DNA of 64,000 nucleotides from Lytechinus variegatus (taxonomy: Eukaryota > Echinodermata > Echinoidea > Temnopleuroida > Toxopneustidae). A model generated the notes under the pieces. That model was not told where the DNA came from, ran no database searches, and saw only the letters and a program-made list of their open reading frames with translations. The stretch is taken from positions 60,210,853 to 60,274,852 of the forward strand of contig NC_054742.1 in NCBI RefSeq assembly GCF_018143015.1. The letters are read 5' to 3'. Position 1 is the first letter of the stretch. The number at the start of each line of letters is the position of its first letter. A program made the position numbers and the translations under genes. Positions 21,201 through 33,754 of this stretch are shown one piece after another.

Positions 21201-23248
21201 CTGCAACGCGTTTTTTTTCTATTACGGGTTGACCATAAAATATGTAAGTAACCATGATTGTTTCATGGTTTTTCCGTTTGAAAATGTGATATTTTTTCAC
21301 AACTAGACATTCGTGTAACCTTTCCAAGAGAAAAGGAGGGTATCAAAATTGTATCCAACAACAAAAATAACAGGTCCATATACCGACTCTTGTTAATCCT
21401 TATAAGTATGTAAAGAAGAAAAAGAAGTTAAGGAAACACTAAGCTCAAACAGACAGCTTTAGAGCCTAATGCAATAGTTATACTGTTTTACCATTGTACA
21501 CAGGTAAAATATACAATCAATCAAAGTGTTAAGAATTCTTTTTTAACCAAAAAACAAACAAACAAATTAAAAGATTAATTACCAGTCTATCTTCGTTCGG
21601 TCGTATGCTTCCCCACTGTCCATAACTTTCATCGAATATGACGAGACGATAGCAGCATTGGTCCTGTGAATAAAAATGACATAATTTCATATGAAATATC
21701 AAAACAATAAGTAATAAGAATATATACAATATGAATTTAGTAATTTCACCATTCCTCGGTTGGTGTTGAATCGAATATGACGAGTCGATGACATTACTGG
21801 TCCGATAAAGACGTTATATTTTCATTATGAAATGGTAAAACAATTTATTTTTTAAAAAATGATAATAGTAAATTGGCGATTATACCATTCCTCGGTTGAT
21901 TTTAAATGTTTGATTAACCTGTAGAACTTTTAACGTACAAACTTAAGATATACGTAAGTCAAAATGGGACAATTAATTTGCAATTATCAACTCAAGGCTG
22001 TAATAATATTAAAATAAAGATATCTATCAAAATTTAAATGATATTTAAATTCATTATCAAAATACAGTCTCCAGTTAATTTCATACGATCTATTCCAATT
22101 TTGAGACCATGAATCTAAAATTGAGATTAATCAAGTATTCTTTTTTGAAAAGGAGATTACTTACAGCAGGATACATGATTGTAAAGTTTAGAACGTTGTC
22201 TTCACTGTTTCGGAAGTAAAAAACTATCCATGAAGGCAATGTCCTATTGGTTAGGGGGGAGGGTAGAGAAAGAGGGAGAGAAGGTAAACATTAAAGAGCG
22301 TATAAAATTCTATGCAGAAGAGAAAATGTTTTAAAAATCGATATTTTTCTATTTAAAACACTAATACACGACTGTATATTATAGACCCTACTGTAAATGT
22401 AAATGGGGTAGGTTTAATTATGAGATTATGTTATTTTCAATCCGATACTTTCGAAATATATTTTGTGTTAAATTGCATTATTCACCTTCTTTCTTTCATA
22501 TCAAAATACATTACAATTATTTACACTTTAGTTTCTGCTTAACATAATGTTTTACATTCTTTATTGTATTTTTGTCTCATTCTCTACATTATTTCATTAT
22601 TTTTATTTACAATATTCTTATTAACTCATTAAGATTTTCATTAGGGGCTTGTCTCCTGGAATTTGTTCAAATAATTTAATAATACGAAAAATACATTTCA
22701 AAAAAAGGCCAGGTAGGCCTATTCCTGGCTACTTAAATATTCTTAGTAAGAAAGTATTATGTATGCATGTTTGTCTAAACAGAATTTAAGTCGAAAAAGT
22801 TGGCATTTTCATGAATTCTACGTGCAATCATTATTATTTACGATTTAGATTCCGGGTTTAGGTTATACAAGGGTACAATACAAGAAAAAAAACATCATCA
22901 GCTTTTTTTTCATAATTTTTTTAAATCACATTTTGTGAAATGACACATCAAGTCACATTATTATCATTATCATCATTAAATCCAACCAGAGAATATTGTT
23001 TTTTGTGGTTATTTCCTATCATAAGTGTCCAGACAAGCATCTAAACCCATCTTAGTATTCAGAAGGAGCATCCTACCAAACTCCAAACTACCCCCCCCCC
23101 CCTTCCCTTCTTCTTTAATCACCCCTCTATTTCTCTTGTAACTCACCTGTTCCGTAGAGATTTCCCCATGTGTGAATTTGGCATCTGCATTGCCCAAAAC
23201 GAGCAAAATGCAGGCCAAAACCAGCACGAAGAATTTTCCAAGTTCCAT
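12265..23248 (-). CDS. tmem145-like: TMEM145-like seven-TM protein, copy B (three frameshifts: pseudogene or assembly errors)
   Basis: Seen: 20 exons at 23147-23248, 22165-22243, 21583-21663, 20830-20934, 19986-20157, 19574-19645, 19093-19242, 18731-18809, 18418-18587, 17769-17925, 17022-17142, 16564-16716, 15997-16284, 15710-15760, 15316-15387, 14885-14935, 14312-14387, 12982-13982, 12672-12770 and 12265-12354 (TAG stop). All splice borders are intact. Three exon lengths break frame relative to the sister copies. Exon 2 has six T where A and C have five, giving a TGA after about 47 residues. Exon 17 has one extra base next to its acceptor. Exon 18 lacks one base, plus nine in frame. Exon 13 is 54 bp shorter, one repeat unit, in frame. 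If the lesions are real, this is a young pseudogene with intact splicing. If they are sequencing errors, it encodes about 1,055 residues. Conservation of the other exons fits recent loss or error rather than old decay. Confidence 0.82.
14512..14770 (+). mobile_element. tRNA-Val-like SINE with TATAA duplication, intron 16 of copy B
   Basis: The head contains GGCGCAGTTGGTAGAGCG (A box), a CAC anticodon-like loop and GGGTTCAAACCCC (B box), then a body ending in a T-rich tail. TATAA is repeated at 14507-14511 and 14771-14775. Copy C has the single uninterrupted site (TATAA at 28276-28280). Confidence 0.85.
20431..20667. mobile_element. TCGTCGG MITE inserted at TA (intron 4, copy B)
   Basis: 237 bp with about 30-bp terminal inverted repeats beginning TCGTCGGCCTTATGCCAAAA, flanked by TA on both sides (20429-20430, 20668-20669). 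Copy A shows the empty site: its intron reads acta-TA-tgataatacgg (near 5200). A near-identical sister copy lies at 55389-55621. A TA target suggests Tc1/mariner-type mobilisation (inference). No coding capacity. Confidence 0.9.
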
Positions 23249-23385
23249 AGTCGATCTTCCGGTAAATCAGCTTTATTCACTTGATTTTCTAGCGAATTTA
23301 CATGCTAAATTCAACGTTTGTTCCGATCGATGAGAAGCTTGAAAAAATTGTGATTAGTTGTTAGCAACGCATTGACTAAAAATTA

Positions 23386-23430
23386 GCTGATGACGCATGC
23401 GCGTAAAGGGAGTGACGCAATAATGCACGC
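23386..23430 (-). promoter_or_regulatory. Conserved CRE/NRF1-like promoter block, copy B
   Basis: Same block as above copy A (TGACGCATGCGCG, GTGACGCAA, GCACGCGCTTGC) at the same distance from the ATG at 23248. Its retention means copy B may still be transcribed despite its frameshifts. Confidence 0.45.
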
Positions 23431-24110
23431 GCTTGCGTGAACCAAAAAATAGTGATGTGATGGGCGGTGACGGCTAGTAACATATATTAAAATCTATATT
23501 AAGTTATATGTGATTAAATTAATTAATTAATTAGTCAATTTAATTTTGGGGGGACATGTGTTTTAGTACCTATTTTATTTTCTTTAAACAGATCGGTTAC
23601 TTATGCTCCTTAATTCACACCCCCTGGGGTAAGTGCAGCAACATATGTATTATATTTTGGGGGTGCACATCTTTGGGAGTTGGAACTAAAGTTTGGAAAA
23701 TCAACTGTTGAAAGCAGAGGAAGGGATAACAATTTCGTAATGCTTGCCAGTTTCGGAACTCCTCTGCCTCAGTGGGAGGGTGCATACACTTGCACCCAGT
23801 GCACCCCCAGCCTATGCCCTTGTGTCAGACGTTTCATCTGCAAGTATTTTTTTCTCCGACAGTGACCCTGCCAGTCAAAGTCAAGGGAAGTTGTCAAATC
23901 CGACAAGTTATCAGAGAAAAATGAAACGCTTCTCTTGGTAAAGTGGCGCATCTTGGTATTATGACGCCCACGGCAAACAATTAAGTGCACCCGATTGCCC
24001 TTTTCCATTTTTCTTATAATATTAAGGGGTCATATAGCGTTTTTTTTAAAGCCTAAGATTGATAATTATCCGACACTGCCCTGTACGTTCGTTTTCAGAC
24101 TAATTGCAGC

Positions 24111-24302
24111 AACAACTGGGCGTTGTGGCGTGCGCCTGTAATCCAAGCTGTGGGGAAGTTACAAATTGATGCAGGGGGTCGAGGTTCGAGCCCTGGTCAC
24201 GTCTTTCGGATGGTGACGTTAAAGGTCGGTCCCAGACGTAAATAATCATATCTGATTGATACACGTCTGACAAAACTCAAATACACACACACACACACAC
24301 AT
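24111..24302 (+). mobile_element. SINE with 7SL-RNA-like 5' head, B-C spacer
   Basis: The head reads GGGCGTTGTGGCGTGCGCCT then GTAATCCAAGCT, matching the 5' domain of 7SL RNA and Alu (GGGCG.GTGGCGCG.GCCTGTA.TCC.AGCT). It is followed by a B-box-like GAGGTTCGAGCCC, a short body and a (CA)n tail at about 24283-24300. The A-B spacer shows the empty site near 10492 (attgcagcacagttctcc). Direct homology to 7SL is inference from this visual match. Confidence 0.65.
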
Positions 24303-24390
24303 CACAGTTCTCCATGGGAGAATCAGTGGAGTCTTATATTTTGAGGGGGCTCAACATGGCTATCGGGCAAAATTAAGATTTTCTTTTTTT

Positions 24391-24431
24391 TCAGAAAGAG
24401 ATATGATATCTGGAACGGCCTCGGTTGTAGC
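24391..24431 (+). repeat. 41-bp exon 18 fragment used as deletion filler
   Basis: This spacer segment matches exon 18 of copy B (13301-13341) and copy C (27072-27112) at about 38 of 41 bases. It sits exactly where the B-C spacer lacks the block matching 10580-11195 in the A-B spacer. Confidence 0.7.
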
Positions 24432-25710
24432 CTGATGTGCCCCTCCCTCACTTGGATCAGTCACTATACACACACACTGGTTCGCATTACGACCATACTG
24501 GTTACACGGGCTATAACTGGCAGGCAAAAAATATTCATTCGACCCAACCCATTCTCAATTCTTAAATTTCATATTGCTGATTGACAAAAATAAATCAATA
24601 TGATTGACAATCTAACACTGATTCTGGGGAGGGTACTTTCTTTTTTTCCAAATTTAAAAGATATATCACTACTTTAAAATTATTTTTTTTACTGGCGGAA
24701 GAATTAGGGCCATTTTACTCTCTCAAGTGATGAATTTGATCCTGTCAGGTGTAGTCTTCATAAATGCCGATTTATTTTTAAAATGAGCCGGTCGAGGTTC
24801 CCTTTTCTGGTCAGATATGGAATGTCAAACATATATCCTGTTCACTGGTAGTAAACATTCAACCCCCGAATTTCTTATAATTATGAATTTTTTCAAGTGC
24901 CACTTTAACACACGAGTCTATGGGAAATGAATTAGTCCTATGATACCTACTGCGAATATCTCGAAAAAAAACCGGCTGTAACAAGGATTTGTTTTCTTCA
25001 TATTTTTATTGAGAGCTAGACTAACAAAGTGACATAGTATTTTTTGTAATATTGTTACGCGTAGTTGGTGCATATTTTCACAGGTTAGAGTCTACACAGT
25101 AAAGTATTTTTTTATTTTTTTTTATAGTATTCCAAATGAGGTGTGGATTGTTTCAGCAAATAAATATTTCGTTTTTTCAGGTATAAACTGCATTTATTTT
25201 TTACTTTTTATTTAAACTACGTCAATACTGAATCGATTTGCTTGGCAGATGTATCGTTGAAAATGTTTAAATCCGTGTCAATCACACGAAATTACAAAAA
25301 GATGACAATTTTTTTTCATAGTGCAGTGGCACGAATACACAAGTTGCTGTATTCAATTGTCGACGAATCTTCTTTGGCAATGAGCTCTACGAAATACAGT
25401 GTCTTCAAAATAATGCAATGATGAATAAGTTCTCGATGTCGATCATTCAATGCATCTTTTGGATAAAAAGTTTATAATCACGATTTTAGAACTCAGAACA
25501 GTTTTTATGAAATAAAAGTAATGCCTCTTATATGCGTACGTTAAAGGTGACGATATATCTACCATCTAGTGCATATTTAGAGTTTTTTCTTGAACAAAAC
25601 AGTTTGTATTTTAGATTTCCGTTACTAAGGCGTCTTCGAATTTCAATATTGATTTCAATTTCCGTCTAAAGCTTGATATAAATGTAACAACAAACAATAT
25701 TCTAACTTAT

Positions 25711-25977
25711 TGCTGGTTTGTTTCATGATCCAAATATCCCGTTGTTTCCTCTTGAAGAATATGCGAAGTCCATTGAAAGTTTGTTTATGGCCCAAAAGTA
25801 TCCGGTTTGTTTTTCAGTCCTCATCGCATGGTTGAAGCAATTAGTTCCAGTCAATATTCTATTTTTGCAGGTTTGTTTCATGATCCAAGTATCCCGTTGT
25901 TTCTTATTAAAGAATATTTCAAGTCAATTGAAGGTTTGTTTATGGCCCAAAAGTATCCGGTTTGTTTTTAAGGTCGT
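25711..25977 (+). repeat. Tandem repeat of about 150 bp at the 3' end of copy C
   Basis: Two copies of a unit beginning GGTTTGTTTCATGATCCAA and ending near AAAAGTATCCGGTTTG. Below copy B (about 12037-12245) about one and a half units are present. It lies immediately past the stop codon, so it probably falls in the 3' UTR. Confidence 0.75.
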
Positions 25978-25999
25978 TATTAGTTGAAGCAATTTGTTC

Positions 26000-28900
26000 C
26001 TATTCTGCCTTCGCAGGCTTGTTCTTGTGCCTGCGTGCGAGCTTCAGGAATCGTTTGAGCTTCTTCTTCTTTGTCTTTGGATCCATTGCCTAAGGAAAGG
26101 AAAAAGATGAAAAGAAATACAACAAATTGAGGATATATCGAAATTGTATTCAAAGGAGATGATAAATGATCAAAAAGAAAATGGTATAGACATGATACAA
26201 GGCTGATTAAAGACCGACATGTCATGATGCGTTATCTATTCATCATTGGCATTGTATGTTTATAAGTATGAAAAAAATCCCTTGTGGAGTTAAGGTCTTA
26301 ATGACCTCTATCGATTACAATATTTTGGGTTTAATTCAACTTACAATTTAAACAGGTAATGGAATGTACCGTTCGGAGTCAGAACATACGAGTAAAGAAA
26401 GGAATTAAAATGAAATCACCCTAATAATTAGAGTCAGATTGTTTAATTACCATTTGTTGGTTATCAGAAGAGGTGTCCGAAATCATTCCCAGGGTGGTTG
26501 ATTTTGGAAATCGTCTCTGGGAAGGCTCCTTCCTGGTCTTTTTAGAAGGCTAGAGAGAGAGATTAAAATAGAAAAGTTAAGTTCCGAGATTCTTTGACAA
26601 ATCTAACGCATATTATATCATTTTTAAATTAACAAAACAAAAGTGTTATCGTTCAAGCCAGTAAATATTTCTTTTTTAATCAATGGAAGTATTTAAAGTA
26701 AGATTGCAGGAATCCATGAAATGAAAGGTTGATTTTAAAAGTATCGTATCACCTTTGAAAAATCCCCTCCATTAACAGCAGGAGCAGTGATGATGTCTTC
26801 AGATCTTGAAGCATCATTATCTGGCTCTTTTGGACAAGATGGACGTCCATGATCTGTTTCGAAGAGATTATTCTCAAATTCTTCTCCTTGGCCGACGTTG
26901 GTGAGAAGGTCATTTGGCTGCTTTAGGGGCTCGGTGGTCCAGTTCTGGATTTTTGGACGAGGGACCGGTAACTCCCGCTTCAGTTGATCACCAAGAGATC
27001 CAGTGTTCTTGATCTCGAGCACGTCATTTGTTGCCAAAGAAGATGGCTTTGGCGAGACGACCGTGATGTCATCAGAAAGCGATTTGATATCTGGAACGTC
27101 CTCGGTTGTAGCATCAAGGACTTTCTGGATTCGAGCAGCAGAAACCACATTGGCCCTGGTTTTAAGAGGCTCACTGGTTGGTCTCATGGTGATCAAGCGT
27201 GCCTTGCCCGATGCATCGGTCGAACTGTCATTCCTAACAGCCTGGTTGGCAGATCTGGATTCCCTGGTAGAAGTGATGTTTAGGTAAGGCTCATTCAGTG
27301 GTTTAACATTGATGACCCTTACGTTGGGATTGCCGCCGTTATTCTGGCTTTGGATGTCAGGCAGAGCAGTATCGGATTCGGATTCCTCAGGGGTCATTAT
27401 CTGCAAGGTAGGCTCTTGAGCTGGTAGAACATTAATGATCCTCGCTTTAGAAGCAACGCCGTTGACCTGGCTTATGCTCTCTGTGTAACATCGGGATTCA
27501 TCGGTGTCTTTGTCCAGGTTGGAGTCATCTACTGGTTTGATGACGATCTGTTTCAGATTCTCAGCAACTCTGGCCTCAAGCACCTTCTCATCAGATACCG
27601 AGTCCAAATAAGCATTAGTCTTCAAAGGCTCTTGACTGGGTTGGGTCAGTTGGACATCAGATCTGGATCCTTTGGTAGTCTTCGGAGAAGATGACACAGT
27701 GGATTCGATGGATGGTGTGATCTTTGGCAGGAAGCTGAAGTCGTTGTTACGACTGGGTTGTTCCTATTACAAGAAACCAATTGAATATAAGTTGTTCATG
27801 TTAAATTCATATCTCCCATAGTTGTTATGAATATCCTGCACGTTTATGCAAAATTACATTTCTGGTAAAGTAATTGCACTCAACCATGCAAAAGCCCCTA
27901 AATTATGATTGAAAAATCGACAGTAACGGAGGAGATACTACTACTTATTATTTACAAAACTTAAACTAAAACTGAAAACTGTGCAGACCAAACATAATCT
28001 TGGTACATCAGCTGAAATAGATTGAAGGAAACGTGGGAAAACCTAAAATATATTGATGTTGTATTCAATTTGCAATATTGTTCACGTACCATATTCACAG
28101 ATGTGTACTTCTCTGTCTGATCTGTCACATCCACGCCAGAATTCTTGTGCGAAGTCAGGGTGTCCTGATTAAATGAAACCAAGTAAAGTATATTACATTA
28201 CAACAACAATTTAAAAGGGAAAACATCATTTATGGGAAGTATTTCCTGTTAAGGTACAAATCACATAATGTTCAGTATAAGTCACAAACGGGCTAATTAA
28301 ACTTCTTTTAAACTGTGACAATAGTTTTCATTATCGAGATTCCAAATCCATCTCATATTAACTACGATAATTCATTTTGAGACACATACCGGTTGCTTGT
28401 TGACAGAGAAGATAGAATATCCTCCTTTTGGAGCAGCAAGCTTGGGGATAAAGAAAATAAAGTAAAAGATTAACTTTTTACTTCCAAAACTTACATCAAT
28501 CACTTTAGAAGTGTTATATTTGAAGACAGTATTCCTCGATCTAAAACGGTGTTATGCAGTAATTCTTAAATGGTTTATCAGAACATTTCAACGTATTACA
28601 CGATTTATTCAAATTTCCTATTAAGAATTAGTTGTCAGCTTGTATGCCACACTCGACCCTGGTGAGGTAAACTTATTTCCTTTTTTGAACGGCATGACAG
28701 CACAGATATGTGCACTGTAATGACCCAATATCATTGATATTATCACCGATAAAGTCAAATTATTCACTACGCCGGCCATCATCACTTTATTTCTCCTCAT
28801 TGAAAATGATGATTAAAGTAAAATAAATTGTCAGATCAATACCTTCTCTTCACAAGCTAATGTCTCTTTGTCTTCTGTCTTGATGTAATCAGATACAGGA

Positions 28901-31900
28901 GAAGTTCCGGTGTCCTGTAAGAAGTACACGAGGTCAACATCTTCATTAGATAGCTCCGTAGTTTAATTGCTGATGTAAAGGAAGTTCTCATGAATTCTGA
29001 ATTCACAATGTGTGGACGTAATCTTGTTATTTCATATAATGTATATATGTTTTATTTCAAACATATGAAACATTTCTTTGTAGGAGTAAACTATTTTCTA
29101 GCAATTTTTTTAAAAGTAATAATTAAAAAAAAAACGTTTACTTTATTTGAAATTATTTCTAACATTTTTATCTATACATCTTAGGGTACTCACCGGTTGT
29201 TTCTGGACGGAGAATATAGAGAATCCTCCCTTGGGAACAGAAGCCTATTTAAAAAATAAGAGGCAAAATGAATAATTCTTCATTCATCCAGGCATGTTGT
29301 AACTATTCAATTGATTTAGACACAACTTCATCTGCGACTGAAAGAGTTGAACCCATTTGCAACTGATGTCATTATTAAGGTATTAAGTAATTAAGAATCA
29401 TACAATACACGTATGATTGATTGTTTGGCACGCAAGTAGTTTTTATTTCCATATCTTTATTCAACAATCTCTTACAACTTACCGTGGAGATCTCAACTGT
29501 TGCGCTGTCTTCCTTCGGATATTGTTTCTGACCGGTTGGTGACCCAGCAGGAGTGATCTTCATCGACTGCCTAGCCACTACGGAAGGCATGGAAACAAAT
29601 ACCGAGGACGTTGCAGGTGTCCGTTTCTGAACAGTACCAGATACCGTTGGTATAACCGGTGATGATGTTTGGTATGATAGGTCAACATTAGCAGACACGG
29701 TTGGTATCTCCGGTGAGGTATTCGGTATGATAGGTCAACAGTAGCAGACACGGTTGGTATCTCCGGTAAGGATGGTCGAAGAAGGACAGCCAGGCACTCT
29801 TCCGATGGTGCATTGAAAGGCAACTAAATTAAGAATAAAACGAATTTCATGTAACACTCAAGAAAATCTCTTTTGTTTTCCTTTAATGGAAATCTAGATC
29901 CTCGTCTACATTTTTTAAACATAAAAAAAAATCAATTCGGTTTATCTTTAAGTGGCACGTCATGTTCCAATACAAAGACTAATTTCCTCCTTTTGAGTTA
30001 TTGTCCACATGAATATGGAAAAAACCCAAGTTGATTTCATTTGATGTTATTTTTGTTGACATTTATGTTGTACACCTTGATAATGACTATAAAAGCATAT
30101 TAGAATCTAAATAAAACAAGGACCTACCACAGGAGTTTGGAAGTGCTGGGGTCCTTCGGGGATAGTCAATGTCGTACCAGGTCCGATATCCGATTTCTTT
30201 CCAGTTTGGAAAATGGAATAAAAGTCCTTCGATGGAATATAGAGATCTTCTACGTCCTCATCGATATCACGGAATGAAACCTAATAATCAAAAATAATAA
30301 GTAAAAAAAACATGCTAATATATATGCCTACATGTGTCTATTCTATCATTACTCATTTGTTTATTCTTTTCCTTTATTTCAACAGAAAAGACTTACTAAG
30401 TTTTTAAAGATTTCTCTTCATGTCTTCAACATATATATTCAAGAAAGGTTTATATACGCCTTGACAAGGGTACATGTATATAGAACTAGGAATCTATGTA
30501 AACTTAATACATAACTTTAAGATTCGTAGATACTTGATGTTATGTGAATATCAGAAATATTAAAAACAAATAACGATATGTATCAGTCTTTATACCTTGC
30601 CTGCTCGCAGATGGAAAGGGAACCGTTTATTAAGACGGTCCGGTCGCGTTATGTACAGGAAATAGGCATGTCCAGTAAAACACAAAGCCAGGTCGATCCC
30701 ATTCCAGATATTAGGACTGTAATAGAAATGAAATGAAATCTAATTCAGGTAAAATCGTGAGAAACAGGAATTATTTGTAATATAATGATTTCTCGGTCGA
30801 GGATCAAGCAGTTGCATACTTGAGTAATTGCGCTGTATCACCGTATGTGATTATGAAAAAATAGTCGAACTGTTGAAGCACATAGCTTTTAATATCTTTT
30901 CAAAATAAAGTGCAATGGATGACAGAATGGAAGATCCCCGAGCTTTACCTGACATATCACAATTAGGTGTGCACACCTGCTTCCAAATAGTCCTATTTTA
31001 TTGGAAAAGTATAACCTAGGCCTAAACTTTCCATTTAGGAATTAAGTTCTTCAAAACAGGTCATATTCAGGATAGCTCTCCGTGTGCTTACAAAAAATGG
31101 TCTATAATTCTACTATTAAGTTAATCCATTTTATTTTGTGTGTGCAGAAAGTCATTTAAAAAAGGGGAATGGTTAAGGTTTTGAATCGATCAGTTTCTAA
31201 TGAAAACAGAAGATCGTTAATAACTTAAAAGTTTTTAAGAAGATTACCTTCCTTCTGACATATTTAAACGATACATATTATATGTATTTAATGCGATAGA
31301 TAAAAACTGAAAAATATGAAGTACCTTTTCAGAACTGGGTAGACGTACAAGTATAGAAGTCGATAGGTAGGCTCAGCTACAAACCAAACACTAAAGAAGA
31401 TAGTGAATGGTAAATAGAAGGGCACCTTTCTTGGGTGGTTCTTGATCGTCACAATACAGCCGTATACGAAAATGATAGCACCTGATAATACAGAGAGGAA
31501 GAGAGAGAGAGAAAGAGAGGGGCACAACCTGTTTTTATTTTCATACTAGTAAATAATAAAAGAGGGTAATAATATTCCTTAAAGCACTAAGAGACTCTTT
31601 AGACTGTTTTTAAAACGTACTTTTTATCCTGCAAAATATTGATCAGATATCTATTGAAAAAATCTAATTTGTATCTAATTTCCATTGTTAATTTTTGTTA
31701 ATCTGTAGAAGGAACTATCGAGATAGGCCCTTAAATGTTGTAGGCTTATTATAAAAGAACTCATTTCATATAGGCACGTTTTCATAAAAAGTTGTAAACA
31801 CTAATTATGTCATTAATGACACTACCTGCCACCCCCCCCCCCCTTATTGGCTTTTCAGCCAATCAAATGAAACACTTTTCAAGTAACTTACCAATATTAC

Positions 31901-33292
31901 CAATGCAGAGTTGATTTAGTTACAAGTGTGAACAATTTCATGAAACCATACCATTTATTGTAGTACATTAATCAATCTTAGTATCAATCAACATTTCTTA
32001 CCAGTAAACTTTAGGCCAATCAAACCGCTTGCTGATAGTGACGTCATACTGACAATGATGTCTTGGGGGTCCAGGAGCACACGTTGGTCAAAGAAGACGA
32101 TGGTGTAGAAGGTCAAGTAGATGAAACCAAAACATATCGTCTTCACTGTTCCAGGAAGGCTTATCTGAGCTCTGTGAAAGCAAAAGTGAAATTAATGTCC
32201 TCGTTTATTGTCGTCGTCATCATCATCATCATTATTATATTTACCATCATCGTCATCATCACCATCATCACTTTAAAATATAATCCTAATTCACGTCTAT
32301 TAGTTTCTACAAAGTGTGAGGTAGTACTTACCTGGTGATAGAGAACCCCTTTGACACAAGCAGCAGAACACACACAAAGAAAACCGTAGACAGCCACGAG
32401 AAAACCTCAGCTAAAAAATAGCAGAAATAAACATATTAAATTAATATAGTATTCATTTTAGACTATTAGGTAGAACACGATAACTCGACCATTTCAATCT
32501 GCCAAATTATCATCAATAATAATGTTACCTTATCGTATTACACTTTTTTTGATCATATTATTTATGTGTTTTTGGTTAAGAAAGTACATGTATTAGGCTG
32601 TATGTCAATAAATTTGTTGTTTTTGGAAGAGTGCAAATTAATGATTTTAAGATTGAAAATGTTGCCATTATTTAATTATTCTTCAAATTACCAGCGTCTT
32701 GCATCTTAGTCATTTCAAGTCCAGTCCGGGCAAACCTCGATAAATCGATGTTTAGGAGTAGAAGACACACTGTCTTGAAGAACAGACTGCTATAGAATAA
32801 CCGATAGGTCAGGTGCAGTAGTTTCCTCAGCGACAAGATGTCTAAAATAAAAGTAAAACAACATTAATTCATAAACAGAAATGTTAAAAAATATTTGATA
32901 CATTTAAAAGTCAGACAGTCTATTTTCATCTTTAAAAATGATGCTAAATGTAGATGCCTTAAAAAAGACTGAACAAAAAAAGTTATCATGAAAGAATAAT
33001 AAAAAATGCCTCCGTATTCATGAATATTTTTTTTTATAGATGATTACAAAGTTTGAAAGTGAAAAAAATCCTAAAACTCTCAAGGTTCAGTAAAAGAAAT
33101 ATATATATATATTATATATATATATAATCAAAACTTCATCTAGTTGAATTATTGTTAGCAAGATTAATGAACAACGGATTGAAAATTATAAACTTACATC
33201 TGAATCGAGTAGCCACAATAGTCATCACCACGTATCCAAGAAAGAAGGCCAAGTCAGTCTCCATCATGACTAAAGGGAAGGTACAAATATAT

Positions 33293-33328
<36 letters not shown>

Positions 33329-33723
33329 AATGTATATATATATAATATATATATATACGTGTAACGTTATACATGTACAACAGCTTTTGGCAACTCTTTT
33401 TTATAAAAATTGTAAAGAAATGGATGAAGAGAACAATGGTAGGCGTAGCTTAAATCAAGGTTCCCCAGAGCTATCTACCCTTTTGGAAAAATTGGTGATG
33501 CCGAAAAAATGTCTCTGCCGGAATCGAACCCGGGCCCCAGCTTTGAACGCCGGTGCCTTAACCACTAGACCACAGAGACGGGTTAATGGTTAGGGCGAAC
33601 CCAATCCGATTGACCGTCAGATTTTCGACACTTACCAATTATAATTTCCTTTGTCGGGTGAAGTGGGTTTAACAATGACAAGCCGCCATGCCTCAGCTGG
33701 ATCAAAGCTCTTGCTTCGATACA

Positions 33724-33754
<31 letters not shown>

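Larger units (their letters stand above)
23249..25999. other. Spacer between copies B and C
   Basis: Homologous to the A-B spacer but shorter. It lacks the 8623-9475 foldback and about 615 bp matching 10580-11195. It gains a 7SL-like SINE (24111-24302) and an exon-derived filler (24391-24431). About 430 bp at 25280-25700 has no counterpart below copy B. A duplicated unit of about 150 bp abuts the last exon of copy C (25711-25977). No gene is supported. Confidence 0.6.
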
